Below are positions 1 through 12,500 of a DNA stretch of 64,000 nt, piece by piece. Position 1 is the first letter of the stretch; every line of letters begins with the position of its first letter. Origin of the DNA: Triplophysa rosa (Eukaryota; Chordata; Actinopteri; Cypriniformes; Nemacheilidae); contig NC_079891.1 in the NCBI RefSeq assembly GCF_024868665.1, forward strand, positions 15,738,518 through 15,802,517, written 5' to 3'. Under the pieces are notes generated by a model. That model was not told the origin of the DNA and did not search any database. It worked only from the letters and a program-made list of their open reading frames with translations. Position numbers and translations under genes: made by a program.

Positions 1-1681
1 GGCAAGGCCAGTGGACCCCATAAGGGGTCTTTAATCCTTCTGGAGATTAAAGCGCTGTGTGAAATCGTTGACAGTCTCAGTTTAAAGCTGTGGAAAAATA
101 ACTCTGTGGGCTTGTCGCTACGGGAAACCTGGCCTCTGCATTAACAAAAGCCAACAAGGCGGCCTACAGGAAACTGTCATCATATAACAGTGCACACAGA
201 ATATGCTTTACAGAATAAACAAGTCTCGGTTTCAGCATTATAAAAGCCACATTGACAGTTTTGATGCATAATTAGTTCTCAGACTAACTATTTTCATCCA
301 TATAATATCAGACCTAAGTGAGTAGTTCGGCTCACAAGGACACCAATGTCTTAAAAAGTGTCATTGTGAATTAAAGGCTAATTTTAAATGAAATGAAATG
401 GACTCCTGAAAGAAAAAGACAAGAAATCTGGATCAAACTGGAGAGAGCTGCCCGAAGTCATGTGACATCGGTGAGATCCCTTGAGGCCCCATGACATGCC
501 CATGTCCTAACCCCATTCGTACCCAAAGCTAAAATGGAGGAGAGCTTTTGTTTTGACACTACTTTGACTGGAGGGTGGCAAGCAAACAAAGGCATGCTTA
601 TTCTTTCATCTCCAAGGAACGGCTAAGGAATTAGACAAAAAGAGGAAAGTGCCGGGCCTGCGAATCAATCCATGGCAACCTTCTCCTCATGCTGTCACAC
701 CGCTCACATGAAGCAGTTATTCTTCTGTGAATTAGGACAGGACACAGTGGATTTAATTGCCTTTTTACGTTATTCTGTTCGAGGAGTTTGCGCTTATAAG
801 GGACAGACACTTACGTACAGCAACCTAGAAACCGTTAGCACTTTATCTTCTGAAGGGGTTAGTGATCTACTTTGATTAATTATACACAATAAAACCGAAC
901 TTCAAGTATATCGTTACTGTCCTTCTGAAACCTTGTACGTCCATATTTCATGATTTTAATATTTTTGCCATAAATCATTATTATTAGTCACCCTTTATGT
1001 TTGTCACTGGGTATTGCAAATATCTAACCAATAAAAAGTATTAAAAAGTGTTTTTTTCCATTTCCTGAAAAATGTAGACAAGGTTTCAGAAGGACAACAG
1101 CAATACACTGATCCTAAAATACCCCCCAATACGGTTTAAAAAATGACATTCACCCCATAAATTTACCTCATGCCATTCTAGATGTATATATATCTCATTG
1201 GTACTGATATAGTGATATATAGATAAGTGAAGCCGTCATGCCGCCATATTGACTGTAGTTCTCTTATCTATACATGTTCTAATTATAACGCAACCTATCT
1301 TGACCCACAGACATATCATTTCGATTACTTTGATGATGGATAAATGCTTTAGGAGCTTCAAAAATGGGGCATTACAATTCAATGGCATTACAAATCTAAC
1401 AGCCAGGTTTTTATTTAATATTATTCCAATTAAAGTTTGGCTAAAGAAAGTAAGACATATAGACATTTCATCCGACGCTCGCGCCTGGACTGCCGGTAAC
1501 TTCCGGTCTTGTCTTTGTTTCGTGGTCTGACATAACTATTTTTATTTAATTTATGTTAATATTCATTTCTATGATTATTTTGTTGCATAATAATTGTATT
1601 AAACAAACAATTTGTTGAATTACCTTGTATGTTAATTTTGTTAAATAAAATTTGTTCAATGTGTCGTGTATCTTTGTTGCA
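1..1681. other. Non-coding stretch, no gene recognised
   Basis: AT-rich sequence with only short open frames that match nothing I know and show no splice context. If the rhobtb gene continues to the left of the window, this stretch and everything up to 18.7 kb is intron sequence of that gene. Confidence 0.5.
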
Positions 1682-2681
1682 TTTAAAGGCGCAGTTTTTG
1701 ATTTACAGCGGCCACTAGCGTTGTATTATAGATTTGCAACGAATGGCTCAGTCCAAACACGACGGTGGCCACCATAGTACAAAAAGATGTCGTTCTCATG
1801 TTGACGCAGGGAAGAGATCATGCGGGCATTAGAAAGACTGTAGAAAGAGCGATGTCTTATTTATTACATAAAATAAATGGTCTGTGGGTTTTAAGTATAA
1901 AAAGAAGGATAAAAGTCAGGCAGGAGCTAGGACCTGTGTTAATATTATAAAGACTGTCCAGCAGAGATGCGTTAGGATCCGTGGTACTAAGTCTTTTAGC
2001 AGAGATACTCACAGATATCTATGGAGATACTTTCCAGCAGAGAGTCGTTGGAGAGAAAGATCGTCTTAAAGTCACCCCTGAGGAGGTTGCTTTGATTGTT
2101 GCTTTGAAGTATGTGAGTAACATTGGTTTTTCTGTTTGTTAGAACCAAGATATGTTGTTGTTTTTGTTCTAATATTAGCTGTGTGACGGAGCAGTTTTGA
2201 GCGTCATTGTTTATCTGGAACCGCTGTAATACTGTACTCGTCCAGATACTGGAGAGAGAGAGGGAGAGCGAGAGCGTGTTGGTGCTAAAACTGTAGAGAG
2301 AGAGCGCGTTTTACTCTCTTACTTAATGATGAAAATGTACATTTAATCCGCGGGTAAAATGCATTCCGAAGAGTAGAGTAGGATCAGTACGGATCACGGA
2401 TCATCCGCGATCAGTTTCACCACTATACCGCAGGGGAGAGGGAGAGGAAACGCGCGTTGTAGAGTTGTTTGTCCGTTTAGGGCTGCTGTACAAAACATGG
2501 TGGCGAATTCAATGTATATAGGCCCGCTCTGTATGTAGATATAAACAGTTTATTCTAAGGTATTAGAAACATAACGGTTCATTATGTAAGGTCTTTATAC
2601 ATATCTGAAGAAATAGTTTTGTATATTATATTGCATTTCTGTCAATAGATCCTCCTAAAAACCCTGTATTGTTCCTTTAAA
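1682..2681. mobile_element. Dispersed cyprinid-type repeat (non-autonomous DNA element)
   Basis: The ends are short inverted matches: TTTAAAGG at 1682 and CCTTTAAA at 2681. The right half (about 2440-2681) shares many words with 55093-55350 of this window, for example the stretch around GCTGTACAAAAC versus GCTACTGTAGAAAAC followed by GAATTCRATG and TGTATGTAGATATA. No transposase is present. The class is inferred from the ends only, and the central part may be a second element. Confidence 0.5.
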
Positions 2682-3360
2682 GAAACCGTATGGGACAGTA
2701 ACATCTAGCGGTTGAGCTTGGTATCGCAGTCTAAATTCAAAATATTGGAGAAGCAGGTTTAGCCAAGTAACGGTTCTTCTCGGTTTCTTTTACTTGTTAT
2801 CAGAAATAATCTACAGGCACTTTATTAATTGCAAATGTGTCCCGGAAGTTAAGGGCAGTCCACGAATGCGCGCATGCGCAGTAATGCTAGTTTATGTTGT
2901 TGCTTTGAAACTGTCTATACACCTAAAATGGTATGAGGGAGAGAATATGATAGTGTAAATTTCATTTTTGGGTAGAGTATGACTAAAAATGCATCAAATA
3001 ACATAAAATGTCTCAATACAATCTGTCCCGCTTCCATTACTAGAGCAGGAGTTTATGGGACCGCGGCACCGAGCAGAAGCACATTCTATAGGTCAGAGAT
3101 GTTACGTCACGGGGTAGCAAGATGACACTCAGCGCTACTTCAGAAGCCTTGGGGGTGCCCTTCACCTGCCTGTCTCAAAGCCAATTAACAGAATGTCAAT
3201 GTGAATATGACCTCTCATTATGGCTAAAGGGCAGGCTTAAAAGACGCAGATGGAAACTTCCTGTGTAAACCTAAAGATAATGATGCGGTGAGTGAGAGGA
3301 AGTTCTCTTTGCCCAGATCAAACGACTCAAAATTCTAGTTTAAGCAAATGTTTATGAATT
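2682..3360. other. Non-coding stretch
   Basis: No gene, repeat array or recognisable element was seen here. Confidence 0.4.
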
Positions 3361-3515
3361 TTACATTTACTTTTATGCAAGTGGCTGGCACATTTATTCA
3401 AAGCTAAACATTTAGGCACATTTATCCAAAGCTAAACATTTGATCAGTATGTGTGGTCCCGGGGAATCAAACCCATTGTCACTGTTTATGCAGTGCCTAC
3501 TGAGGTACAGGAACA
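3361..3515 (-). mobile_element. tRNA-related SINE-like fragment
   Basis: The sequence contains ACATTTATCCAAAGC followed by a CAGTATGTGTGGTCCC tract and then GGGAATCAAACCCA. On the minus strand that last motif reads TGGGTTTGATTCCC, close to a tRNA-type B-box. A direct near-repeat (GGCACATTTATTCAAAGCTAAACATTT and a second copy with TTATCC) lies inside. The order matches a very common cyprinid dispersed repeat; the tRNA origin is inferred from the B-box-like motif alone. Confidence 0.5.
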
Positions 3516-5383
3516 CATGTGAAATAACTCATTTCTTCCTTTGAAAGGGAGAAACAAAGACAATAATGAAACTACATAGAAAGCACAGTGAGAAGAAATG
3601 AGGTCAAGAAACAGAGGGCTCTGTGTGTCAGGAAGTGGTCACCTATTACAAAGCAACCAGACTCCTTCTCATCAACTAACAATTACTGTGCACACTGAAA
3701 CCATACAGACTCCGCCTTCATTGTCTTAGTTTTCACTTCATCTTTCGCTCGTGGGAGAAAAGTGACAAGTTTTCACATCCGAGCTTCCATTGGCTTTTGT
3801 GCTAATCACACTCAAAAGTATGATGTTGACAGGAATTCTGAGACCACAGCGTCTGCCATATGTTAAAACACTGCCTGTGTTTCTGAAAAGCTTTGCATGG
3901 GAAAAAAACAGATGGCAGGACATTTCTGAACAGGTCCTGAGAATTCAGTGACATGTGATGTAGTACAAATCTGATATAAAAAGAGCTATAAATAACATTC
4001 AGATGAGGAACTAGCACAGACGAATTTGAAGAGAACTGAATTTTTTTGAAAAGACAACTGTCCTCAGTAATAACTATGCACTGCCTAACCTTGAAAACCT
4101 TAAGATATTTTTGCACAGCGCTAGAATAGTAAAGCTTGCATCAAGGATGAATCTTGACTTTGTGCACCATGAACCAATGTGCATCAATGATTATTTGGTT
4201 ACACACAAAAACATTTGAGAACAGATTTAAAAATTCACTTTGGAGTGAACTCTCGGCTTTACTCCACTGAATAACACTTTATAAAAATTTGCCACCCTGA
4301 GGTCTTGCAAGCGCTTTATATCTGGTTATACAACACCTTCTGTGACGCCTTCCACACAGACTATGACAAGGCTTTGCTCTATTCAGAACCTCATTCTATA
4401 AATAGTACAACGTTCACTACAGTGTCCCAGACCAACAGAGACTTCTACTAGTCACTTAGCAACTCTGTGTCTCACATCATTATTGTGATGAAATATACAT
4501 CGGCGGCATGTACTGTACACATTCGTTTTCTTTTTATAATCTGGAAACTTTCTTGCTTTCAGTCTGTTGGCTAACTTCGCTTTTTACTGGCTATATAACT
4601 TCTTCCTAGCCACCATATTTGCTCTCTACGTAACATCTCCCAGCCAATGCCATCAGATTAGAAAAGAAGACAGCATCTTATTTCCTGCAGTTTGGGTGCT
4701 GTAAATCTAACCCCCTGTAATGCATGTAATGTTATCCAGGGTGATCCAGTTCAGCAGCAGGCCTTGGCACCTATAACCCAGCCAGTTCTCTCTCTTTGCC
4801 TCTCGTGCTGGTCAGCTTGCTCCTGAATCTCTACCCTCTGGGAGTTTGTCTTTCTAGAACTTGAGCTGACAGCCGGTAGCCTGGGGAAATCAGAGAGCGT
4901 GCATGGGATAGACCTGGATTGAGTTATGCGCAGGTGAGATGCTTTAGAAAGGAATACAGAGAAACCTTACCTTTGACACCCCACTTAATAGTTTTTAATA
5001 AAAAATGCATGAGGTAAATTTGTGCCAGGTACGGTTGGCGATATGTTTGTGAATAATTCCTACACCAAGGTAATAGGTTTGAATCCATGGGTGGGGGTGT
5101 TTGGTGGTTGTTAGTGGCATACGTGTCATAAGAAAAAAATGTAATTTTAAAAAATAATGTAAATTATGCTTTCTGGCGCCAAAAAAGACAATATTTGCTT
5201 CAACACGCAAATGTGACCCAGCATAATGAGTTGGAATGTGCACGGTCTAATTTTGAGCTACAGGAAAAAAAGTGACAAATATGGATTTTGGTCGAATTTG
5301 AGATTTTCATAAAAAATAAGTACATCGCCTTCGATCCCAATGCTACAAATCCTAAGTAAACATCTAAAATGATTACGTTTTCT
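3516..5383. other. Non-coding stretch
   Basis: Ordinary AT-rich sequence. The open frames at 3738-4116 and 4995-5243 (minus) are short, have no recognisable domain and no splice context. Confidence 0.4.
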
Positions 5384-7826
5384 GAGATGTGTATGGAGTT
5401 TATATAGACCCAAAACTCACGCGCATGGAATCTGCGCGCGCATAATGATAACCACGGACGGAAAGCTGCTCCGCAAGAGAGCATTTATACTCCGCGAGCG
5501 AGCAGAATAGTATCTGTGCACGGAAAAGAATCCTCGCGCGGGCGCATTTCTGCTCCGCGAGCAAAAACTCAGTCCGAGAGCAGAGGCTTTGACGAGCGCG
5601 CGCGCAATTCTCTCTATGCTCTAGCAACTGCTCAACACTTGCTCGCTCGTTGAGTTGACTTCTGAGACTTTGGAGGCGGGGCAATGGCAGATGTCTCCGC
5701 TCATTTGATTGGTAACTTTAACATGCATTCACCTACATGCAGTCACCTACAGATTACCTGTCTTACTACCGAATGATTAGTGTATTACCTTGCCTTAGCT
5801 ATGTGTTAGTATTTTAGTAAGTGACATTTTGATTTCGTACATCTGTCAACAAAAATTATGCTATATAATATAGCAGTTAAACTCACATGTCATGTATGAC
5901 CTATGTAAGAACATACTATAATAATATAATTAAATGTCTCCTGTAGTCATTAAATTTGAGTTATCTAATATCTGTTTACTGGCATAGACCGTTTTAATAT
6001 TTTCAAAAACAAATAAAGAAAAACAAATAAATTATTTAAATAAAATTTTAGAGAGTACATCATAGGGCTGTAGTCAAGTCCACCATTGTCAAGTCCAAGA
6101 CAAGTCCAAGACCAGGACTAGTCGAGACCGAGTCAAGTCCGAGTCCAAAGAGGTTCGAGTCCAAGTCAAGTCCGAGTCCAGAGAGGTTTGAGTCCAAGTC
6201 AAGACCGAGTCCAATTGAGACAGTCAAGAGAGACTACATCTACAAAAATCATGACTACAAGACCACATACTTAACTATTGATAATTTATGTGATGCAAGA
6301 GACAGCATATCTTCTATTCTGAGATAATCATTTTCATTATTGTTTGTAATGATCAAAAAGCAGATAAAATAAGGTCATTTTATTTTTACTATATAGGTAT
6401 AGCACTAAAGTCACAAAGCCGAAGTGTAACTGTTTATTACTTTAAGGAACTTTTTTATCAGCCCTCCTAACAGCAAGGTTGTGCAGCAATGAACACTTTT
6501 GTGCGTGTGTGTGCGTGCATGTGCGCGCCTGCCCGTGCACATGTGTGTTCGATAGAGGAGCCGCTAGAAAGAGCAGAGGCTCCACGGCTCGTTCATAAGC
6601 ACGTCGATGCCCATCCTTAAATAACATGTTCATCACAATGACAATAAAAATACAATCAATCTTATCTTTAAGCCCTACTTTCCAAACTTTCTAAAATACT
6701 CAAATGCAATGCTAACTCTGACACATGGCATTAACTTACCTCTCTTTGTGATGCCTTTGCAGGTGTCTTACGAAATTGGATGTTGTCCCACATGTTTCGG
6801 GGAAAGTTTTGTTGCAAAAAGTTTCCTTTTAAGCGCACTGTCGATACATTTATTATGGTTTGTAAAACCAATCTGTATTATGCCGCTGCTCGCTGACATC
6901 ATGCCTGATGAATGATTGATGCTGGTTCGCGCCGCGGACGAATCGTTCATTCGAACCGGTTCTTTCTTTTTAGTGAACCGGTCGAACCAGTTCAGCTGAA
7001 TCGTTCCCGTTTAACGTCTCCCGTAAACACTTAATATTATCCACAAATTAATTCAGTTATTCACTTTCTGGCGTGCATGACAGTCCCGCGGACTTGAACC
7101 AATATACCGGAGTTATTTAATTACAACAACAGCACACACTGAACTGAACTGCTGTGTGAAAAGAGAACTTATGAGCACGCATAATGAGCGCATAAGTCGA
7201 GAGCTTATGAGCTCTCGACTCGTTCTAGAGTCGAGAGTCGGCAACAGTTTTCGGATCACAAGAACATTGCTCTATCAATGTTTTGTTTTGAAGGAGAAAA
7301 TAAAACAAATATCGCTGGACTCGGACGAGACCAACTAGAACATTTGCGAGACCAATGACCAAGTCCGAGACAAGTCCGAGTTCAAATACCAACGAGTCCA
7401 AGTGTTATGCCAAATTAAGACGTCTGTACAACGGGTAAGATACAGGTTGGAGACTGTAGGTGAGTACATGTTAAAAGTGACCAATCAAAGGATAGGAGAA
7501 GTCTGCCATTGTCCCGCCTCCAAAGTCTCAAAAGTCAATTCGACGAGCGAGCAAGTGTTGAGCAGTTGCGAGGAGCATAGACAAAATTGCGCATGCGCTC
7601 GTCAAAGCCTCTGCTCGCAGACTGCGTTTTTGCATGCGGAGCAGAAATGCACTCTCGCAAGGATTCTTTTCCGTGCACGGATACTGTTCTACGCTCCCGC
7701 GAGGGTGTGTTTACGCTCGTGGAACTGTTCTGCGCGCTTAAATCGCACGTGGTCTGCGCACTTAAAGCACGTGTGGTTTTCATGCGCGCGAGTTTTGGGA
7801 CTGAATAAACTCCATAGATGTGCACC
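5384..7826. mobile_element. Element with two long CpG-rich inverted arms
   Basis: The reverse complement of 5384-5770 matches 7433-7826 along most of its length. Shared blocks include GCAAGTGTTGAGCAGTTG, GTCAAAGCCTCTGCTC, GGATTCTTTTCCGTGCAC and GAGTTTTGGG. The arms are rich in GCGCGC runs. The interior holds degenerate AGTCCGAGTCAAGTCC-type repeats (6061-6240 and 7316-7402) and an unrelated GAACCGGTT-rich piece (6930-7000). No transposase frame is visible, so this is either a non-autonomous inverted-repeat transposon or two inverted copies of one element. Confidence 0.6.
6061..6240 (+). repeat. Degenerate AAGTCCGAGTC low-complexity repeat
   Basis: About fifteen imperfect tandem copies of AAGTCCRAGTC/GACCGAGTC words. 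A shorter related tract is at 7316-7402 within the same inverted-arm element. Confidence 0.7.
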
Positions 7827-8003
7827 TTCCTAAGTCTTTCCAAGGATGCGTGTCCATCGGAAGCAAAGCGCTCGCACGTCTGACAGTTTGGTTTCGGTTT
7901 TAAAACAGGCAGGGAGAAAATAAAGTGTGGGACTGATGTCAAAAGTGCGGAGCCCGTCTGGTCACCCCTCGGAGAAAAAAAAACAAGACCGGCAAATCCG
8001 TGG

Positions 8004-8191
8004 CCACAGTTTTGTAATTCGTTCCCTCAGTTTAAAAATCCGTACTCACAGATTCTAAAACTGTTCCCACAGTTTACAAAACCGTGCTCTTGGTTTTGTA
8101 AACCGTCCCCTCAGTTTTTGAAATCTGTACCCACAAATTCATAATCTGTGCCAACGCTTTTGCAATCCATTCCCACAGTTTTGCAAACTGT
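8004..8191 (+). repeat. Degenerate 21-bp tandem repeat
   Basis: About nine successive units of roughly 21 bp with the pattern CCCACAGTTTT-N-AAAACCGT (variants CCCTCAGTTT, CTCACAGATT, CCAACGCTTT). Units were aligned by eye. The tract ends just before the leader region of the Gypsy-type element. Confidence 0.65.
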
Positions 8192-8499
8192 AGCCTACTC
8201 GCGGAATTGAAGCCTCTGTCTGTCAACAGAACAAGCTCCTACAGGAACATTAATGAATATTGTATACTGTTTTATTTTAGATTATATTATAAATTGTCTT
8301 AATGTGTTTACACACGAGCGCGTGGCGCATATAACATCGTGGCGAACATCAAAATGAGAATAATGAGCAACTGCAAATGATGATGGCTCCAATATTGACT
8401 CATATTACAAGTTGTACTCAAGCCCCACAAACGTCAATGTTCACTGCGCCAAAGAGTGACACACGTGAGAGCTCCCAGCCGGTGGTCAGATAAAGGAGG

Positions 8500-9540
8500 G
8501 TGCCTTATACAGATTCACCCTTCCTTCAAGATACTACTGAAAGGTCACGCAACGTCACGGGTGGGCCGTTCGCTGGTGAGCTGGAAGTAATACAACAGAG
8601 AGCACGTACTTCGGGTCCCTCCAGGGCTACCCTCTCCATGGAAGCTGGCGCAAGACAACGTAACACTGAGCGTGGTTTCCAGCCAGTGCCACAGACTTCC
8701 AGTGTCGAACAACAGTCTAGTACTCCTTACTACCAAGGCCAGCCGGTTGCTACGGAAGGTCCCAAGGCAAAGCTCGCTGTTTTTGATGGTAGCAGAGACT
8801 GGGAAGCATTTCTGGCACCATTCGAGAGACAGGCCAGAAAGCATAGTTGGAGTGGGGACTACAGAGTGGACTGTTTGTACGAATGCCTGAGTGGGCCAGC
8901 AATTAAGTATGTCTGTTCGCTTCCTGAAAATATCTGTGAGGACTACATCCTTCTTAAAGAGCAGTTAACTCACCGCTTTGGTTTGCGCGAGACCCCAACC
9001 ACAATCAGAAGGAAACTGGGAGAGCTCCGTCAGCTCAAGGAGTCGACAGCCGAGTTTGCAGAGGAGGTGCTACGCTACTGCAGACCAGGTGGCTGTTCTC
9101 TCACAGAAGACGGCATTCCTAACAGAGCAAATGGAGAAGATGAGTAAGAGCTATGTGTCTGCTGATCAGTTTAATATCCTGATGCAAAAGATGGAGCAGC
9201 TACAATTGAAGCTGGATAATCTTGCAGCCAGGGAGCCGAGAAAGCCAGAGGAGGTAAGCCAGGACAGGAGGCAAGGGTGGTCTCCGACACAAGATGGCAG
9301 GCTACGAGCAGGAACAAATTCGCCAAGCCCCAACCGCACTGGAGTAGGTTTGTGCTATAACTGTGGGGAAGAAGGGCATTTCCGCAGGGAGTGTGTCAGG
9401 CCGTCAACCCCGCCACGAAACTCGAGGCAAAGCAGCAGCGATCAGAACCACAGTATCACTTCAAAAGGGCTAGAACGCTGGAGGAGCCAGTCCCCCACAC
9501 CACAAGTGGGGCGTGCAAAAAGCCGAGGCCCGAGTTTGCT
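8500..9540 (+). pseudogene. Gypsy gag remnant with CCHC zinc knuckle
   Basis: Two overlapping frames (8500-9147, then 8978-9691) encode a retrotransposon capsid-like region: the FDGSRDWEAF motif, a helix-rich capsid part and KLGELRQL. A Gln/Lys-rich probable coiled coil follows (about 9130-9230). A single CCHC zinc knuckle (C-x2-C-x4-H-x4-C) is at 9353-9394 and would bind the element's RNA. The change of frame near 9090-9130 breaks gag. No reliable ATG is visible: the frame is simply open at its 5' end. The family assignment is firm, but the copy is non-functional. Confidence 0.85.
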
Positions 9541-12500
9541 TATGGATGTGACCATAAACTGCATTCCAACACAAGCCGTTGTGGACACGGGAGCTGAAGC
9601 AACAGTTATCTCTGAGACGTTGTATCAACAGTTATCTCTGAGACGTTGTATCAACAGTTTCCTCTCGGTATGCAGACAGCTACAATGCTGACACGTCTCC
9701 ATAATGCGAAATCAGGAAAGGACATGACTGTGAAAGGTGGACTGAAAGTTAAATTTCAAATTGGCACCTGGTGCACGGAGTGGGAATTATTGGTGGCTCC
9801 GATACGTGACCCTGTCCTTATGGGGCTGGATTTTTTGCAAGCTGCAAACGTAACCATCCATACAAGTGGTAGAGTGTTCATTGAAGAAGAACTAATCCCC
9901 ACTAGGATCGTTGGGGGTGATGGAGCAGATTATCACATCGCTCGAGTGGTCTTAGAGACGGAGACAATGTTACAACCGGAAAGTGAATGTCTAGTCTGGG
10001 GTGAAGTGGACAACCCAAAGCCTGGTATCTGCACAGTTCTGGAGCCCTACCTGAACAAGGAAACAGTGGCCTCGGGCAGTGTTGTCATCACCATGGAGCG
10101 CAGAGTGATTGTGAGGCTTTGCAATCTTTCCAGAAATAAAACAACCTTACCAAAGGGAGCCTGTCTAGGACTCTTGGTAGAGACATATCCAGAGGAGGAC
10201 CTAATGGAAAAGGATTGTACCAACACCCAAGAACAAAGAGACGACACACATCACTCAGAGATGAGAAGACTGACAACAGCAACAGATCTACCTGAGAATC
10301 TGCAAGCCCTTTATGCCGCTGCAAGTGGAACATTAAGTAATGCTAAGCAACAACGACTTATTGAACTCTTGCTCTCATACAAATTTCTCTTCGCTGTTTC
10401 CGATGTAGACCTTGGCCTTTTAACAGCTGTCACACACAGGGTAAATACTGGGGCTGCTGGGCCCGTACGCCAGCCAGTCAGACGGACTCCCCTTGGATTT
10501 CAAGAGGAGGAGGAGAGGCACCTTAATGTTATGCTGGAAGCGGGAGTCGTCACACCCTCTGCCTCGGAGTGGGCGTCACCGGTGGTGTTAATTCGCAAAA
10601 GGGACGGAGGTGTTCGCTGGTGTGTCGACTATCGGCGCCTCAACAGCTTGACAGCCAAAGATGCTTATCCTCTCCCCAAAATTGAGGAATGCCTGGATGT
10701 CCTTGGGGAGCTTGTGTCTTCTCTACTTTAGACCTCCAGTCTGGCTACTGGCAAATTGCGGTGGATGAGATGGACAGAGCAAAGACCGCTTTCATCACTT
10801 GCTATGGCCTCTATGAGTATACCCTCGGATTGTGCAATGCCCCCAGCACTTTCCAGAGGGCGATGGAGCTTGTTCTTCGAGGACTACAGTGGGAAACGCT
10901 CCTAATCTACTTGGATGACATCATCATCTTGGGAAAAGGGGTTGATGAGAGCCTTGATTGACTTGAAGCTGTATTCCAATGCCTTTTCAGCTATGGACTA
11001 AAGCTAAAGCCATCCAAATGTCACCTGCTTAAAGAACAAGTCTTTTTCCTGGGCCATGTGTTAGTGGCGAAGGTATACGGCCCAATCCATCTCTGATTAG
11101 TGATGTGAACCCCCCCACAAGTGTACATGAGCTGAAAGCTTTTCTTGGACTGTGTAACTACTACAGGAAGTTTGTGCCAGCATTCTCGGAGCTGGCCAGT
11201 CCTCTTAATGAACTCCTAAGGAAGGAAGCAACATTCTTGTGGACTGAGGAGCACCAGAATGCTTTCACACAGCTCAAGGTAAAGTTAACTTCTGCACCTG
11301 TGCTTGGATATCCTCTAGTGGAAGGAAAGTACATCTTGGACACTGATGCATCAAATCACAGTATCGGTGCAGTGTTGTCACAACTTCAGTGGGGAGAGGA
11401 GAGAGTCATCACTTATGCAAGCGCTCACCTTACACCAGCTCAGAGGAGATACTGCGTAATGAGACGAGAATTGCTAGCTGTTGTCTTCTATACCCGCCAA
11501 TTTCGACACTACCTGCTTGGCAAGAAGTTCCTTCTATGCACTGATCACAACAGCCTTACCTGGTTGTTCCGGTTCAAACATCCCGAGGGACAGCTTGCCC
11601 GCTGGCTGGAAGAGCTGTGTCAGTATGACTTCGACATCAAACACAGAGCTGAAAAACTTCACTCAAACGCTGATGCGATGTCAAGACGTGCTGGCGAGGC
11701 CCCAAATATGTGCAACTGCTATCAAGCAAGGAACAGTGTTGCAAATCTGCCATGTGGAGGCTGTAAACATTGCTAAAAGTTGCATGACCACTGGGAGAGG
11801 TTTGAAGAGGATGTTGATGATGTGGTGCCACTCGCAGTAAGGAGCATTGAGTATGCCACAGGGGAACAAGTTGTTGAAAACCCTGGCAGGGGTGAGAAAG
11901 AGAGGGCAGCTGCAGAATTGTTGGGAGCACCACGGGTGAACTGGCTGGAAGCTTTCCCAAAAGAAAAGCTAGCACAAGAGCAGAGAGCTGATCCTGATTT
12001 AGCCATCCTGCACAAGTGGAAACAGGCAGGAGTTCTTCCAACAAAGGATGACGTTGCGTTGAGAAGTCCAGCAGTAAGGAAATTCTGGCTGTGTTGGCCA
12101 CAAGTTGAACTTCATCAGGGAGTCCTTTATTATCGTTGGGAAAGGCCTGGAGGACTCCATCCCTCTCTATTGTTGCTAGTACCGGCCTCGATGCAAAATA
12201 AATGTTACAAGCCTGTCATAATCCACCGCAGTCTGGTAATTTGGGAGAAGGAAAGACCTTAGAGCGACTCCATCAAAGTTTCCACTGGTATGGCATGGGT
12301 GGAGATGTACATTTGCACATACAGAGGTGTGGGCACTGCAATGCTTGCAAAGTTGCTGGACTGACTAAGAGGGCCAAACTTCAGAATTACCAAGCAGGGC
12401 CACCAATGGATCGGATCCAAATCGATATACTGGGCCCATTTCCTGTGTCTAGTTCAGGAAACAAGTACATCTTAGTCATTATTGGCCAGTTCACTCGATG

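Noticed and set aside
1236..1530. Overlapping open frames on both strands
   Set aside because: Short, AT-driven, no recognisable domain and no splice signals.
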